A stretch of 64,000 nucleotides of DNA from Diphasiastrum complanatum. Taxonomy: Eukaryota > Streptophyta > Lycopodiopsida > Lycopodiales > Lycopodiaceae. The stretch spans positions 29,963,220 through 30,027,219 of the forward strand of contig CM055113.1 of NCBI GenBank assembly GCA_029204225.1, read 5' to 3'. The notes beneath the pieces are model-generated. The model ran no database searches. It was not told the origin of the DNA and was given only the letters and a program-made list of their open reading frames with translations. This document shows, one piece after another, positions 1-11,789 of this stretch. The translations under genes were made by a program, and so were the position numbers. Each line of letters begins with the position of its first letter. The first letter of the stretch is position 1.

Positions 1-1720
1 TGATCAATTCTGACTGATAAACTCAGTTTAATCAATTCACTAATCTAAACTGATTCAATAGATAACAAAAATTGACCAAAATTTTGATTTTTTTTGAAAA
101 ACTCAAATTTCGCTTTATTTTACGTAATTCAAAAATTCTGACGAAAATACTGTTAGTATAAAAGGCAATCGAAATCAAAAAAATCGAAACATTGTCCGAT
201 TCCTAATGTTACTAACCCAATGTCAAACTGGCATGCAAAGCACACTACATCAGTCATAAACGTCATTATGGAATTTTTTAACGTAAACTTCAGTTTTACG
301 GAATTTGTCAGCCATTAACACTGATTTGTCACCCAACTGTCAGAGCACATGCGTATGACCACTCAAATCGATTGTAAATTCCTCATGCATGTCAGAATCA
401 CTCTGAGAATGAGCATGCAACTAATCCATGCAAACACAGTACTACCAATTAGGAAAATGACTGGCATGCAATCAGAACAATTCCAAATTTTGCCAATTTT
501 ACTTACAAAACTGCAAAACTTCAGATGATCATAACTTTGGCTACAAGACACCAAATTGGGTGCTGTAAAGCTCAGTACAGAGGGAGACCAAGTGAACAAG
601 ATGCTTGCCATGTCAGTCTGCCACTTGGGCTTCACATGTACGAGATCAGAGTTGCCAAAAAACTATAGTAGGGCACAATTTTTGTAGACCAAATGATCAA
701 AAAATGTGCAAACACCTCTCCAAGCTCAAAATTGATGCTACCAACAGTCTTAAACCATCTAGTAGACTTCCATGAAGCATTCATACTGATCCTAAGATGC
801 AGTAGAGACTGAGAACTAAGATTTCTTGATTTGTAGAAGTCAAAATAGCTTCAAACTTGATGGAGATGGTGCATAAGCCACCGGCCATCAATTCACAGGT
901 CTGATAGCTTGCTGGGAAGGTAAAAAGGAATGCTAATCATTCTATAACTAATTTCAAAATGATCTCCTTATGGATTTGGAGAGATCCATCCCCCAAAAAT
1001 CACCAAAAATGGTCATTTTTTGAACTTTTTTGACTTCCTACAAGTTCAATTGCTGGAATTCTTGGTTCTAACTTCAGGGAAAGCTTCAAAAGACTTTGGT
1101 CCACCACTTTACAAGCTCATCATGGTGTTTTACATCCACCTACTATCCAACTTTATGAAAAAAAACAAGCAAAAATGATGATGTTTGGCTATTTTCCGAT
1201 TTTTTTACCACCATAAAGTAAAAATTCATGACCTACAACTCTTTCTCTAACACATGCAAACCAATTTACAGAATTACAACCATCTAATTGATCCGATCAT
1301 GTTGGATTTTGGTTTTTACTATCTATTTTGTGCCAACAAGCATGAAAAACCAAGCAAATTTTGACCAAAACATAGCCTAGAATCATAAATCATTGGAGAG
1401 GACCAGCATGCATCATTAATTTCATTATTAATGAACCCTAAAATGAAAGTACACTCGCTGGAAAATTCAAATCTACCAAAGATTTGATCTACAAAAGAAA
1501 AGCTCCAAAAAAGAATCACAAATTGGCCTTCAAGGACAATTCTCCATAAAACCACAAAGAATCCTAAGAGTAATGGATCTTAGCAACATGCAAATTGAAA
1601 CTGGGATAGTACACCCACTTGCAACCTTGCTATCCACCTTGGAAGAGAATTCCAATGATCCAATCCGAAATTTCGACGAAAGGTAGCCCTTCTCTATGTT
1701 CTCCAATTTTCGTAAGCCTT
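1..1720 (-). mobile_element. Non-coding interior of a partial LTR retrotransposon (element N)
   Basis: This lies downstream (minus strand) of a primer-binding site and LTR, so it is the leader or interior of an LTR element that continues beyond the left edge. It is AT-rich and I find no gag or pol motif in any frame; the short ORFs are of chance size. Phrases such as the CATAACTTTGG stretch near 530 resemble leader text near 4390 in the Copia at 2766, which suggests a related non-coding leader. It may be a non-coding (LARD-type) derivative or just the leader of a longer element. Confidence 0.5.
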
Positions 1721-1732
1721 GCTCTGATACCA
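1721..1732 (-). other. Primer-binding site (initiator-Met tRNA type) of element N
   Basis: On the minus strand this reads TGGTATCAGAGC, the usual complement of the 3' end of plant initiator-Met tRNA. It is separated by one base from the adjoining LTR, which fixes the element's minus orientation. Confidence 0.75.
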
Positions 1733-1733
1733 C

Positions 1734-2126
1734 TGTAAGGGAAGCTCCCTAAGATCCTGCTTACAAAATAACACACAATGGAAAACACACTATGGAGCAA
1801 CCACCCAACCAAGTTGAAGCAACCAATCAACTCTAGAAGCTTCACTCCCAAGCCAAGGAATAAGAAGCATGAATGTAGAGTGAAACTCTGGCAATGAATC
1901 CATGATCACAATGAGGAGTAGGGTGAGTTTGGCCTCAATATATAGAGCCAAAAGCAACCTGGGCACATAGCCATGCATAGTACTAAGTTCCCTATACATA
2001 GATTCCCCTATAATAGAGTCCTAAGCATGGACCACCTATTCATAGAATTGCTATTGATAACTCTACACATGCATACACTGTCTCGAACCTTGTCTAAACT
2101 CTATTTAGTGTGTTTTGGGCCTCACA
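1734..2126 (-). repeat. 5' LTR of element N
   Basis: This 393-bp segment starts TGTAAG and ends CTCACA as read on the plus strand, and abuts the primer-binding site. The partner LTR is not in the window, so neither TSD nor age can be given. The outer edge at 2126 was chosen from the TG...CA rule and is less certain than the inner edge. Confidence 0.6.
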
Positions 2127-2760
2127 AGGATATTAGTTACTTTCATTAGAGGATTTTTGAGCTCCAAAAAGACCCTTTAAGAATTCGTGCAAGATGTAGT
2201 TTATATTATTAAAATATTATAACACTAATACTTTTGACTTGCCATAATTTTTTAATCGTAGCTCAAAAGCATGTCATGTAACATATCATTGGAATGCCCT
2301 TGTTGAGCACTTTTCAATGCACCAAACTTCGCTAAATTCAAACTTACCACTAAAAGCCATTTTTTGTGTGGAATCAAAATGTGGACTCAAAAAGTTACGT
2401 TACGTAGATTTCAAATTTGAGTGTTTTGATTGGTCCATGTGTAAGAAAAAATTGAGAAAAAATATAAAAAGAATCTTTACAAAGGGTCTTCTTTGGATTT
2501 AGAACTCTTCTAATGCGGGTCACATCCAGTATGATGTGGCATAACTAACAGCTTGATGTACTGGAGTACCATGTATCCAAGTCTATGAGTATGTTTTTAG
2601 AATCCTACTTACTGGCCATGGACATAACACTACCCCTTATCGGGTGATATGAATTGGCGGATGTCGCTAGGTAGGGTGGTTTTGCAGCCGTTCCGTGGCT
2701 GGTAGCGTTTGAGATCTTTTTCCCCTCCTGCGTGAGGGATTATATATAGGCGCTTGTGCC
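2127..2760. other. No gene seen; TATA-like motif near the right end
   Basis: No coding signal was found. From about 2510 the sequence becomes more GC-rich and ends with a TATATATAGG motif at 2741-2750, about 20 bases before the TSD of the Copia at 2766. This could be a plant core promoter cut off from its transcript by the insertion, or the edge of an older LTR. Confidence 0.3.
2741..2750 (+). promoter_or_regulatory. Possible TATA box
   Basis: TATATATAGG sits in a locally GC-rich stretch with the spacing of a plant core promoter. The sequence that would follow it without the Copia insertion resumes at 6884. No transcript evidence is available and TATA-like strings are common in AT-rich DNA. 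Confidence 0.25.
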
Positions 2761-2765
2761 TTCAT

Positions 2766-2868
2766 TGTTAGAAACCAATGATAAACTTGTTACTGTTTAC
2801 GATTTATTGTTGACAGCTGTTACCAGCTGTAAGTAGATGTAGGCTAGTCTATAGTCAACTACTAGTTT

Positions 2869-2911
<43 letters not shown>

Positions 2912-3029
2912 TCAGGGTTTATTGTACTCTCTTTTATTCTGTGTGATATAGTGTGATGGTGTGTTCTTCCTCTTTCTCTTGGTGATTGCTTATGGTGATT
3001 GATCGATAGTGCTCATCAGATTATTGACA
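2766..3029 (+). repeat. 5' LTR of Copia-1
   Basis: A 264-bp LTR starting TGTTAGAAACC and ending TTATTGACA, directly before the primer-binding site. It contains a CT/TA microsatellite that is longer here than in the 3' copy. Confidence 0.92.
2872..2910. repeat. (CT)n(TA)n compound microsatellite inside the 5' LTR
   Basis: About ten CT units run into about ten TA units. The 3' LTR has the same tract at about 6738-6761 but shorter. The length difference is replication slippage after insertion and should be left out of LTR dating. Confidence 0.9.
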
Positions 3030-3042
3030 TGGTATCGGAGCC
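3030..3042 (+). other. Primer-binding site of Copia-1
   Basis: TGGTATCGGAGCC directly follows the LTR. It matches the initiator-Met type primer site (TGGTATCAGAGCC) except for one base. Confidence 0.8.
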
Positions 3043-3733
3043 CGATAGTCCTGCGTGCCTGATCAGTGGATACAACTTGTCACAGGCTTCGCAATGAAGT
3101 GAGAAAGTCCTTCACAGGAGGTGAAAGCTTGGAGAGGCAAAAGTTGAAAGAAATTCTTCCTTGGAGTATTTTGCAGGTTTTGGAGCTCAGAATCATCAGT
3201 GGGGAACGAAGACACAGTCCCAGAGGCATAAAAAAGGCCAGGGTAGCATTAGACAAATTGAAAATCTGTTGAGTTGGGAGATTTTTACAATACTTCCAAG
3301 TTTTGTGTGAAAAGTGCTATTTGTGAGAGAGTTTTGCCAAGAAATCCCTCATTTGTTTGTTTGGGGAACTGCAAATCGCACTAGACTGTGTCTAGTACTA
3401 CCATTCACAGTTATGGAGCATTTAGGAACTGAGAAACTGTGATTTCATTGAGTTTTAGCCTACTTTTGTGATTTTGTGTAAAACTTGTGCAAACAAGTAT
3501 GATAGGTCTGGAAAACTCAGTATCCTCCTTCATTTATAGTGAGAGTAGTGTTGGGAGGTAGCCAACTACAAGGAGAGTTGGATTAGTAACCCATTACATA
3601 AAAAATCACGGATTTTGGTGGAGATTTGAGTGAAAAACAAAGTTTTTTGGGCTGGAAAACAGTGTTTTGCAGGTTTGCTGGCTGCATTTTGTTATTGGAA
3701 AGGTGCTGAACAGGTCTAAAATGCGGCACACAT

Positions 3734-3870
3734 GCCTGAAACGCCACCAAAAGATCCCTAAACGCCATCAACTGCCTCGAAATGTCAGTCTGCTGACCCG
3801 AAATGCCAGAAAAAGGCCCGAAACGCTTGTTTTTGGGGGCGAAACGCCTACCCTTCTGCCCGAAACGCAC
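3734..3870 (+). repeat. Degenerate short repeat built on CCGAAACGC in the Copia-1 leader
   Basis: The core (C)CCGAAACGC or a near variant (CTGAAACGC, CTAAACGC, CGAAATGC) recurs about eight times, 20-30 bases apart, in an otherwise non-coding leader. The local GC content is well above its surroundings. No protein function is suggested; an RNA or regulatory role, or simple slippage, are both possible. Confidence 0.6.
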
Positions 3871-4512
3871 GAGGGAAGGCCCAGGAGTCACGCGACAAAT
3901 AGCTATAAAAACGTAGCGTCTGCAGGGGTTGGGTCCCCTTACAAACACAAAAAGTGAGAGCGCATGTGTGGATGAATGCCACGTGTGAAAGGCAAGAAAC
4001 AAGCTGATCTAAACCACAGATCTTGCACAGATCCGACGGCCAAAAATTCATTAGAGTTTTCATTCATCTTTCTTCAACTTCAACTGAAAATTTGAAAGGG
4101 CCCTTAACATTGGTACTGGGCCACTTTTGTTTAAGGTCTGTCCACTTTGTATTTTTTGCAGATAAGCAGAAAACAGAGTGATATTTTGACCTAGCTAGAG
4201 AGACTATTTTTTGGATTTGATTAGACAGGAGCTATGTTGGTACAAAGGGCTACGCAATGATATAAAAATCTCTGAAATCAAAGATCTGTGTGAGATGGAA
4301 AAAATTTCCAAAAATGGCAATTTGGCAACAATTGCCATTTTTCAGGCTTAAGAGCAGTTCTGAGCCATTTTAAGACCAAAATCTTTAATTTGGCATAACT
4401 TTCAATCCATAGCTCGGATTGGAAAGTGGTCGGAGACCTCATTTGTCAATTTTGCAGCAAATTTTCTATTTTTGCAATCATTTTTGCAATCTGGAGTCAT
4501 CTAATTGCAGTT

Positions 4513-6632
4513 CTGGCAACGCTAAGCGAAAGCGTTCTTAATGAGTCAAGCAAATTGGAAGGAGCCGGCAACTACGCAGTTTGGAAACTCAAACTGAAGA
4601 ACATTTTGATGGAAAAGGAGTTATGGGAGATCATGACAGGTGAGGAGGCTAGTGATTGAAGAAGATCAGCGGGCATTTGATAGGAGAAAACGGAAAGCAC
4701 ATAATGTCATCAACTTGTGAGTCAGAGATGCTATCATTCCCTACATTTCGGATTCGGAAGGACCGAAAGAAGCGTGGGATACGTTGAAGGCATTTTTTGA
4801 GACCACAAACACATCTCGAGTGCTATTCTTGAAGACGAAGTTGCACACATTACGGATGGATGATGGTGCAACTATTGTAGATCACCTATTGAAGGTAAAG
4901 GAGATATGTGATCAACTAGCTGCCGTTGGAGAGTGAGTACAGGATCGCGAGATCGTTCAATTGACATTGAACAGCTTGAGTGAGTCACATCATATGTTTG
5001 TGACAAGCATTGCCACACGAGAGAATCTTCCAACCTATGAAGAGCTAGGTGGATTACTCTTGCAGAACTTAAATCATCGTAACAGGGGCTATGATCAAGC
5101 TCTTGCAGTTAGAGGACGAGGTGAAAGATTTGGCCGTGGTAGGTATCAATCAAGAGGAGGAAACTCAAGTCGGGGATCATTTCAACAATTTCATGAGCAA
5201 GCCAATGATAGCCCGAATCGAGGCAATTGGAATCAAGGCCGAGGTCAAGGACGTGGCTATTCCAGGCAAAATAAACCTAGAAATTGCAAGTACTGCAACA
5301 AACCTGGCCATTGGGAGTGTGAATGCTTCAAGAAACAAAAGGAGATAGCACAAAGACAAGGCAAATGGCAGGCGGACAATTGCTGATCAACATCAATTTG
5401 ATGATGATCATTATGAAGACAATTATGTTAATCAACATCAATTCGATAATGATCAATATGAAGATGATACAGGTGAAAGCTCAAACTTGTTCATTACGGC
5501 GCTAATGACAAGTGACGAAGAAAATAATACCTGGTACATTGACAGTGGAGCATCCAAGCACATGACTTCGAGGAAGGAGTGGTTTTTGAAATTCAAGGAA
5601 ATCCACAATGGCGATGAAGTTGGACAAGCTGATGGCCTATTGCTACCTGTGAAAGGATTTGGAGTGGTACCAGTGAAGCTAGCCAGCAGAATGATAAAGC
5701 GGATAAGCAATGTGCAATATGTTCCTGGTTTAGCCAACAATTTATTATCAGTTGGGACGATGGCTGATCAACAACTCAAGGTTGAGTTTTATAGTGACAA
5801 ATGTCTCGTCAAGGACATCAAGAATCACTACAAAGTGATTGCTACAAGAGCTAGAGTCAACAGAAATTGACTCTATAAACTTGGTTGAGCTACCTGAGGG
5901 TAAGATGCCTATCACTTGCAAATGGATTTATAAAATCAAATATGGAGCATATGGGCAACTCAACAAGTACAAAGCACGGTTGGTTGCGAGAGGATTTGAA
6001 CAGCAGGAAGGCATTGATTTTGAGGAAACTTTCGCACCCGTAGCTAAGATGGTAACTTACGTTCTATCATTGCTATTTCTACTTTTCATGGTTGGAAGTT
6101 CCAACAAATGGATGTTAAATCTGCCTTTCTTAATGGAGTGCTGGATGAAGAGGTGTATTTAGCACAACTCAAGGATTTGTTGAGCCAAGGAGAGAGCATC
6201 TTGTTTGTAAGCTCAACAAAGCTATCTATGGATTGAAGCAAGCACCACGTGCGGGGTACTCTTGCATTGATGAACACTTCAAGTGAAGGGGAATGGTAAA
6301 GAGTAAGGCTGATCCTAACCTTTACATTCTAGCAAGATTCAGATATAGTGTTCATTGTTTTGTATGTGGATGATTTGATTATTACAAGAAGTAATGAGAG
6401 CTTAATTGATGAAATCAAATCAGATCTTTCTAATGCTTTTGACATGAGCAATCTAGGATTGATGCACTATTGTCTTATCACTTTGTTCGAGAGAAAATAC
6501 TTGATGGAACCATTGATCTTGTTTTTTGTAAATATGAAGATCAAATGGCAGATATTTTTACTAAGTCATTAGGTAGATGTAAATTTGAAAAGTTTCGTAC
6601 TTTATTAGGAATAAAAGAATGTAATTTTAGAG
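4513..6632 (+). pseudogene. gag-pol remnants of Copia-1
   Basis: In order: a gag start similar to UBN2-type Copia gag (SKLEGAGNYAVWKLKLK, near 4545); an Arg/Gly-rich stretch and a CCHC zinc knuckle (CKYCNKPGHWECEC, near 5290); the protease signature WYIDSGASKHMT near 5533; reverse transcriptase pieces ([14 protein letters not shown] near 5970, YVDDLIITRSN near 6362); and the end of RNase H (DQMADIFTKSLG near 6540). I do not recognise an integrase. This is a broken copy, described as a fossil. The domain order is that of Ty1/copia. Confidence 0.85.
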
Positions 6633-6878
6633 TGTTAGAAACCAATGATAAACTTGTTATTGTTTACGATTTACTGTTGACAGCTGTTACCAGCTGTAAG
6701 TAGATGTAGGCTAGTCTATAGTCAACTACTAGTTTTCTCTCTCTCTATATATATATATATTCAGGGTTTGTTGTACTCTCTTTCATTCTGTGTGATATAG
6801 TGTGATGGTGTGTTCTTCCTCTTTCTCTTGGTGATTGCTTATGGTGATTGATTGATAGTGCTCATCAGATTATTGACA
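6633..6878 (+). repeat. 3' LTR of Copia-1
   Basis: A 246-bp copy of the 5' LTR starting TGTTAGAAACC and ending TATTGACA, followed by TSD TTCAT. It is about 98% identical to the 5' LTR apart from the microsatellite. Confidence 0.92.
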
Positions 6879-6883
6879 TTCAT

Positions 6884-7482
6884 ATGTAACAAGAAAGTTT
6901 GGTGTGGGATTCACTGGTTTCGGGTTGTAGCATACTTGTCAAATATGGTGGTAGAGTGCTCTCCTACACATGCAGTTTTGATTTAAGATGCTGAGATTCA
7001 TGTGAATTCATCATTAATTCTCTGTTTCTTGAGAAAGCTTTCCATTGATGTAGAATGATTTGCTATGGTAGATTAGGCTGCAAGTTTCATTGCTGAATTT
7101 TGTTGCACTTAAGGATGGGGATATATGCATATGAATATAATGTTTTGAATTTGGTTATGACTTATGCTCATCAAGAAATATGATTTGCTAGATAGCATGC
7201 TGAGGATTAGAAGTTTTTTTTCTTCTACGTAAATCCTTCTCTGAATCTGCATGTGGAACATAAGCTGAAATTGCAGCTATCCTAATTCTTTAGTGTGGAA
7301 TGGAATAAAAGCTATGACTATTTGTGCAGGGAATCACCTCGCTGAAACTTGTTTACTCCTTGGTAATAATGAATGATTTTTTATTTTTTGTCTTAGAATG
7401 AAACCTGTATTTTACAGGCAAGCAGAAATAAAAAGTAGGATTTTGAAGTAGGCAAACCCCTGAAGCAAAAGCTTTTAGATAG
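6884..7482. other. No gene seen
   Basis: This is the right flank of Copia-1, which would be continuous with 2127-2760 without the insertion. It is AT-rich, with several TTTGTGCAG-like and TTTTAG acceptor-like strings, and no ORF worth naming. Confidence 0.5.
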
Positions 7483-7680
7483 AATCCTGTAGGACACTGT
7501 GTAGGTAATGTCCTTGATGAGGCTCTGGTCGCTGAAACCTTGCAGTCAGGCTATGGAAATGTGAAGCAAACGGTAGACGTATTGGAGTTGACTTCGATTC
7601 TTGTCTACGTTCTGAAATGCATTCCTTCGCCAAAGCTGTACGACAGTGGTATACCATTCGTTATCGTTTTCTTGGAATAG
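7483..7680 (+). CDS. Possible exon of an unknown host gene
   Basis: An open frame of 65 residues without a required ATG runs from just after a TTTTAG acceptor-like site to a TAG. The peptide reads as ordinary protein (for example ETLQSGYGNVKQTVDVLEL, then TSILVYVLKCIPSPKLYDSG), with normal amino-acid use and no low complexity. It lies in a local rise in GC. I do not recognise the family. It could be an exon on the plus strand, or chance. No donor site with a full consensus was found. Confidence 0.25.
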   Translation, partial: NPVGHCVGNVLDEALVAETLQSGYGNVKQTVDVLELTSILVYVLKCIPSPKLYDSGIPFVIVFLE

Positions 7681-7963
7681 TTATTCCCAGAAAAAAAGTC
7701 GATGTGAACTTCTTTTTGCTTCTCTAAAACTCAAATTGCTGGAAGCAGAAAGTGAAGTACGAATCTGATTTTTGGAGTAGACAGGGTATTTCTTCTGTCC
7801 AGTGCAAATTGAAATGATTATGTGAGTGGTTGAGCAGACCTCATTGGATGGGAATCTGAGCGCTGTGGAATCGCATGAGTTAGGCATGAACTTTTTGCCT
7901 CTGATGAACTCGTTGAAGAAGCGCCCTTGTATCGTTCTTCTGTGAGCAGCACGATCCAATGCT

Positions 7964-8161
7964 ATGGAGCTCGTTGGCAGCCTACCTGCTTGCATAACAG
8001 CTCCATCGAAGGCATGTTGCAGTGTGAGACCTGCGGTTGCAGGGAAGGAGGAAACCGAACAGCCATCTCGTGGTTGCTGTGGGAGGAGGCCGAGCAAACA
8101 TCGCGGCTGTAGCCGCCAGATTCATTTGCGAAAATCCTATTTGGAATTTTGTGGGCCTTAG
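7964..8161 (+). CDS. Possible first exon with a plastid-targeting-like start
   Basis: The 65-residue frame starts MELVGSLPACITAPSKACCS and is rich in Ser, Ala, Arg and Cys with few acidic residues at the N terminus, which resembles a chloroplast transit peptide. The frame ends at a TAG at 8159 and no convincing splice donor is visible. The opposite strand also has a comparable open frame (7681-8097), so the coding strand is not certain. No family was recognised. Confidence 0.2.
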   Translation: MELVGSLPACITAPSKACCSVRPAVAGKEETEQPSRGCCGRRPSKHRGCSRQIHLRKSYLEFCGP

Positions 8162-11100
8162 TGGTTTCATTAGGAGACCCTTTCATGAATAAGGTTGTGG
8201 GCCAAAAAGTTGCATGGATGCATCGAGTTTTGTTACTTGAATGACCCTTGTGGGTTTTTGGTAGATTTTGGCTTGTTTTGCATGTGACGGGAGCTTTTGA
8301 TGAAATCGTATTTTTTTGTCATTGGGCTACTCTTTCGGTAACTATATGGAAAATGGCTAGATCTACTAGTTGGTAACCAGGTGTAAAACCTATATCAATT
8401 CAAGAAGACAATTTTCAAGAATCTGACTAAATCGATGAGGGAGAATGAATTATTGATTCTTTGGGCCATAACCAAGATTGGGTAGGACGATATAAATTTT
8501 GCTATCCTAATAGGCTGTCTATGAATTGGTTCATAGATTTAGGATGATAACAAGATTTTCGTTCTTCATGGGTTACCTTTCCAAAATGGTATCCAGTAAA
8601 AGAAAATTTAATTTTTCTGGTACCGTGTTTGGTGGTAAACTTTGGAAGCTAAGTTCTTCCCAGTTTGAGAGTTAAAATTGAGTTTTTCCTTTTCTGAAGA
8701 ATTTTGAACATGGTTAAAGTTTGAAATCTGTTACTTTTTTGATATATTTCTAATCAATATTGATTGTCGGAAATAGGCCAAGTTAATGTTTGTGCAAGAT
8801 ACTCGTCAAAATTGAGACTAAAACCATTAAACAATATGAAATGGCTAGATTAAATGAGTGATGACAAAACTCTTTATCCGATCAATATCCAGTTTAAGAG
8901 TTCTTAAATCCTATTGGTAGGATTTCCATTCATGTAATTTCATATTTTGGATCTGGATGGTTTTTATCAATATTGATGGAGTAATGCCAGACCAGTCATA
9001 AAAAAGAAAAACAGTCCAATTTTATTGGAAAAATGTAATAATAGGAATTAAAAAATTGAATTCATTTCCAATTAAATCCTATGGTGAATTATATTCAAAA
9101 GATCAGACTAGTAGTTGATCGGTAATTCAGCCCAGGTATAGGATAGAAATAAAATTGTTTTAGATTTTTTCCTATAGTAATTAATTTTAAAATATTTACT
9201 AATGTCGTTACGTTTTCTTTGTACCTTAGCTGAAAAAGATTTTTAGGGAACTGGAAATTCTAAGGAGAGAAGAAGAGTGGACATTAGGGGTAGTAAGTGT
9301 AATCGGAAAATGTATTGTGCAGTTAGGATTTTGGTAATCCCAATAAATAATTGCTTAATACCGGATATTAATTTCTTGGATTAAATTCATTTAATTGAAT
9401 TCGTAAATGATATCTTTGTAACCATTGAGTTATTCGCAGTTTTGGATGTCAATCATGATGTTAGAAGTAGAATCTAATACATGTATTACATTGAATCTGT
9501 TAATTGATAGAAGCTTGTCCCTAGAGTTAATGCTCTTGGATCCTGGGGGATTTGAAGTTTATCATTAACCAAAAAAGATCAAAATGTAAAGTGAACCATG
9601 CTAATTTTTTTGTTTAGATCACAAAGTCAGGTGTGAATTGTGGTATCCATCTGAGCCAGTCATCCAAATAAATGGATTCTCCAGTGTTGGGAGCAAGAGA
9701 TAATATCCTATATGGATTATAGAACAACTAGATGGTCTGTGGATCTCTAGAATATCTGATAAGGCAGTTAAGAATTTTCTGGAAGGAAAAGCTGATGGTA
9801 TGGAACATCAGTAATTTTGGAAAGAGAATTCTAGGACTGTAAATATCTGATAATCAATGGTGTATTTTAGTACCTAGTCGCGACATGGGAGAAAGAAAAC
9901 CATTCGATCAAATGTGGGGTATTTTGAGAAATTTTGAAGTTTAATCTAGATCCCATTGTGGTATCTCATCATTTACAAAATCAGAGGCCCTCAAATCAAT
10001 TTCTCACTTTTTTTATTAATCTTTTACTTCTTAATAATTTCTCGAATATAAGACATCAAACTGGTTTATATGAATTTTTTCCAGCATGAAGTTATTCTTC
10101 TGAAAGACTTTTATGTCATATAAATTACTACTTGTGTGAATAGACTTGGAATTCGGATAAATTCTAAGGTTAAAGTGTTTTAATTTCTTAAACATTGAAT
10201 ATCTCTTTGTGCATAAGTGAATTTCGATGGAATGGTAGTTTCTATCACTCAGATTGAAAATATTTGAAGGAAAAGTTCCAATAAAGTGAATCTTTTAGTG
10301 GAAACAATTATTACTGACTTTTCTTGGTTTTAAATATTTTCATATATCATCTTTCCAGCTAACTTTTATTGAAATTTATAATTTCCTTAAAAGGAGGGGT
10401 GAAGTGGTGGGATGAAATTCTATTTGGGAATCTATAGGTTGCATAGTTTTTGGAAGAGAACCAACTGTGATATAGAAATGAGATTTGGTCTGAAAGTAAT
10501 TTTGGATAGATTCAGAGTAAGATACCTAATTGGAACTTTTTGAAAAAGATGAATTCTTCAGGAATTGTGTGGACAATCTGGATCTAAAACAAGTTTGAAA
10601 TTCGAATCACTTACTAGAAGTAGTACAATAAAAGGTCAAAGATTACTGATTCCATTTTGATTGGAATAGAAGTATGCTTGATCAGAATTTAAGTTTGAGA
10701 GTTCTATATTGGATCAACCTAATCCTAGTTTAAGTACCAGGATCAGAAAAGGGGTTGATTTAGAGGGAAAAATCATGTAATTAGAAGTAAGTGGGATTGG
10801 AAAACTGTTGAGAGTAAATGTTATTCGTCTCAAAGATTTTCCGGATATGTTATTTACTCATGAAAATAGAAATTCTTTTGTAGCTGAGTTACAAGATCTC
10901 AGTGAGATATGTGAGTAACATATGTGGGTTCTGGAGGAATCTACCATTTAAGAATGTGTTTTTATGTATTGGGTCATAGTGAGATTATTCACGTATGTGC
11001 ACGATTAATCTTGTATGAATCTACTGTGTATTCCTGGTTACTAGAGTTATTTGGTGCACTTAACCTAGTGAATGAACATGAACATATGATCAAGTATTGT

Positions 11101-11780
11101 TTTGACAGATACTTGCAGAGTTAACGGATCTTTCTAAGAAAGATTTATGAGTTAACTAATAAATGATTTGGATAAGGATCTAAATGTGGTGTTATACATA
11201 TATAATTAAAAGCTGCACTTGGACATTGAGATTTTTGAATCATAGACAATTAACTTGAGTAGTTGATTACTCCAGGATGAAGTTAATTGGTAAAATGACC
11301 AGTTTGATGAGGATTCACCAAAAATTGATAGTTTTGTTTTATATGGCTTGTAAGACGCATGATTAGTGAATCATTTGGGTTCATCAGTTAAAATTGTGTG
11401 CATTGGATATATAGTATTCTTGGGATAAAGTATTCCTTAGTTAAGGAATAGACTCAACTCATTAGTGATTGTATCCCAGAGTGCTCAGTTGGATAAGGAA
11501 TCATAATGAATCCAAGAATAATATCTGAATTGATATTCAACAAGACTTTGGGTATCTAGATTTGATTTTAGATTGTAATCTAAAGTTTTTGTAGTTGAAG
11601 ATGATTGTCATTTTCGTATGCGTTCAATATTTAATTACCAGTGGTTATAGAACTTGAATCTTGCACTTCAGTTAAAGAATCCTAATTGAAGAATATTCCT
11701 AAATCCAGTATTTTTTTAGTGGAAAGATTTTGATGCTAATCTTGTTCAAAGTATTGCTATTCAAAAGACTTTGCCAAGTA
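8162..11780. other. Long AT-rich non-coding stretch with strand skew
   Basis: No ORF here looks like a protein. The plus strand appears richer in T and G than in A and C over most of the stretch, as in plant introns or long transcripts read on the plus strand. No LTR, terminal inverted repeat or internal tandem array was recognised. It may be intronic, or an old decayed repeat. Confidence 0.4.
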
Positions 11781-11789
11781 TTGTGGATT

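Larger units (their letters stand above)
2766..6878 (+). mobile_element. Ty1/copia retrotransposon, both LTRs, broken (Copia-1)
   Basis: The element is bounded by two LTRs and flanked by an exact 5-bp TSD, TTCAT (2761-2765 and 6879-6883). At 4.1 kb it is short for a Copia. Recognisable parts in order are primer site, long leader, gag with zinc knuckle, protease, and pieces of reverse transcriptase and RNase H. It is broken, with several breaks. The LTRs differ by five substitutions (all transitions) outside a length-variable microsatellite, about 2%, so insertion was probably within the last one to two million years at usual plant rates. Its gag resembles that of element A (13135-21290). Confidence 0.9.

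Noticed and set aside
3583-4002. 139-residue minus-strand frame in the Copia-1 leader
   Set aside because: Antisense to the CCGAAACGC repeats and without protein-family features.
7681-8097. 138-residue minus-strand frame
   Set aside because: No recognisable motif, and the plus-strand frames in the same interval are equally plausible; not listed as a gene.
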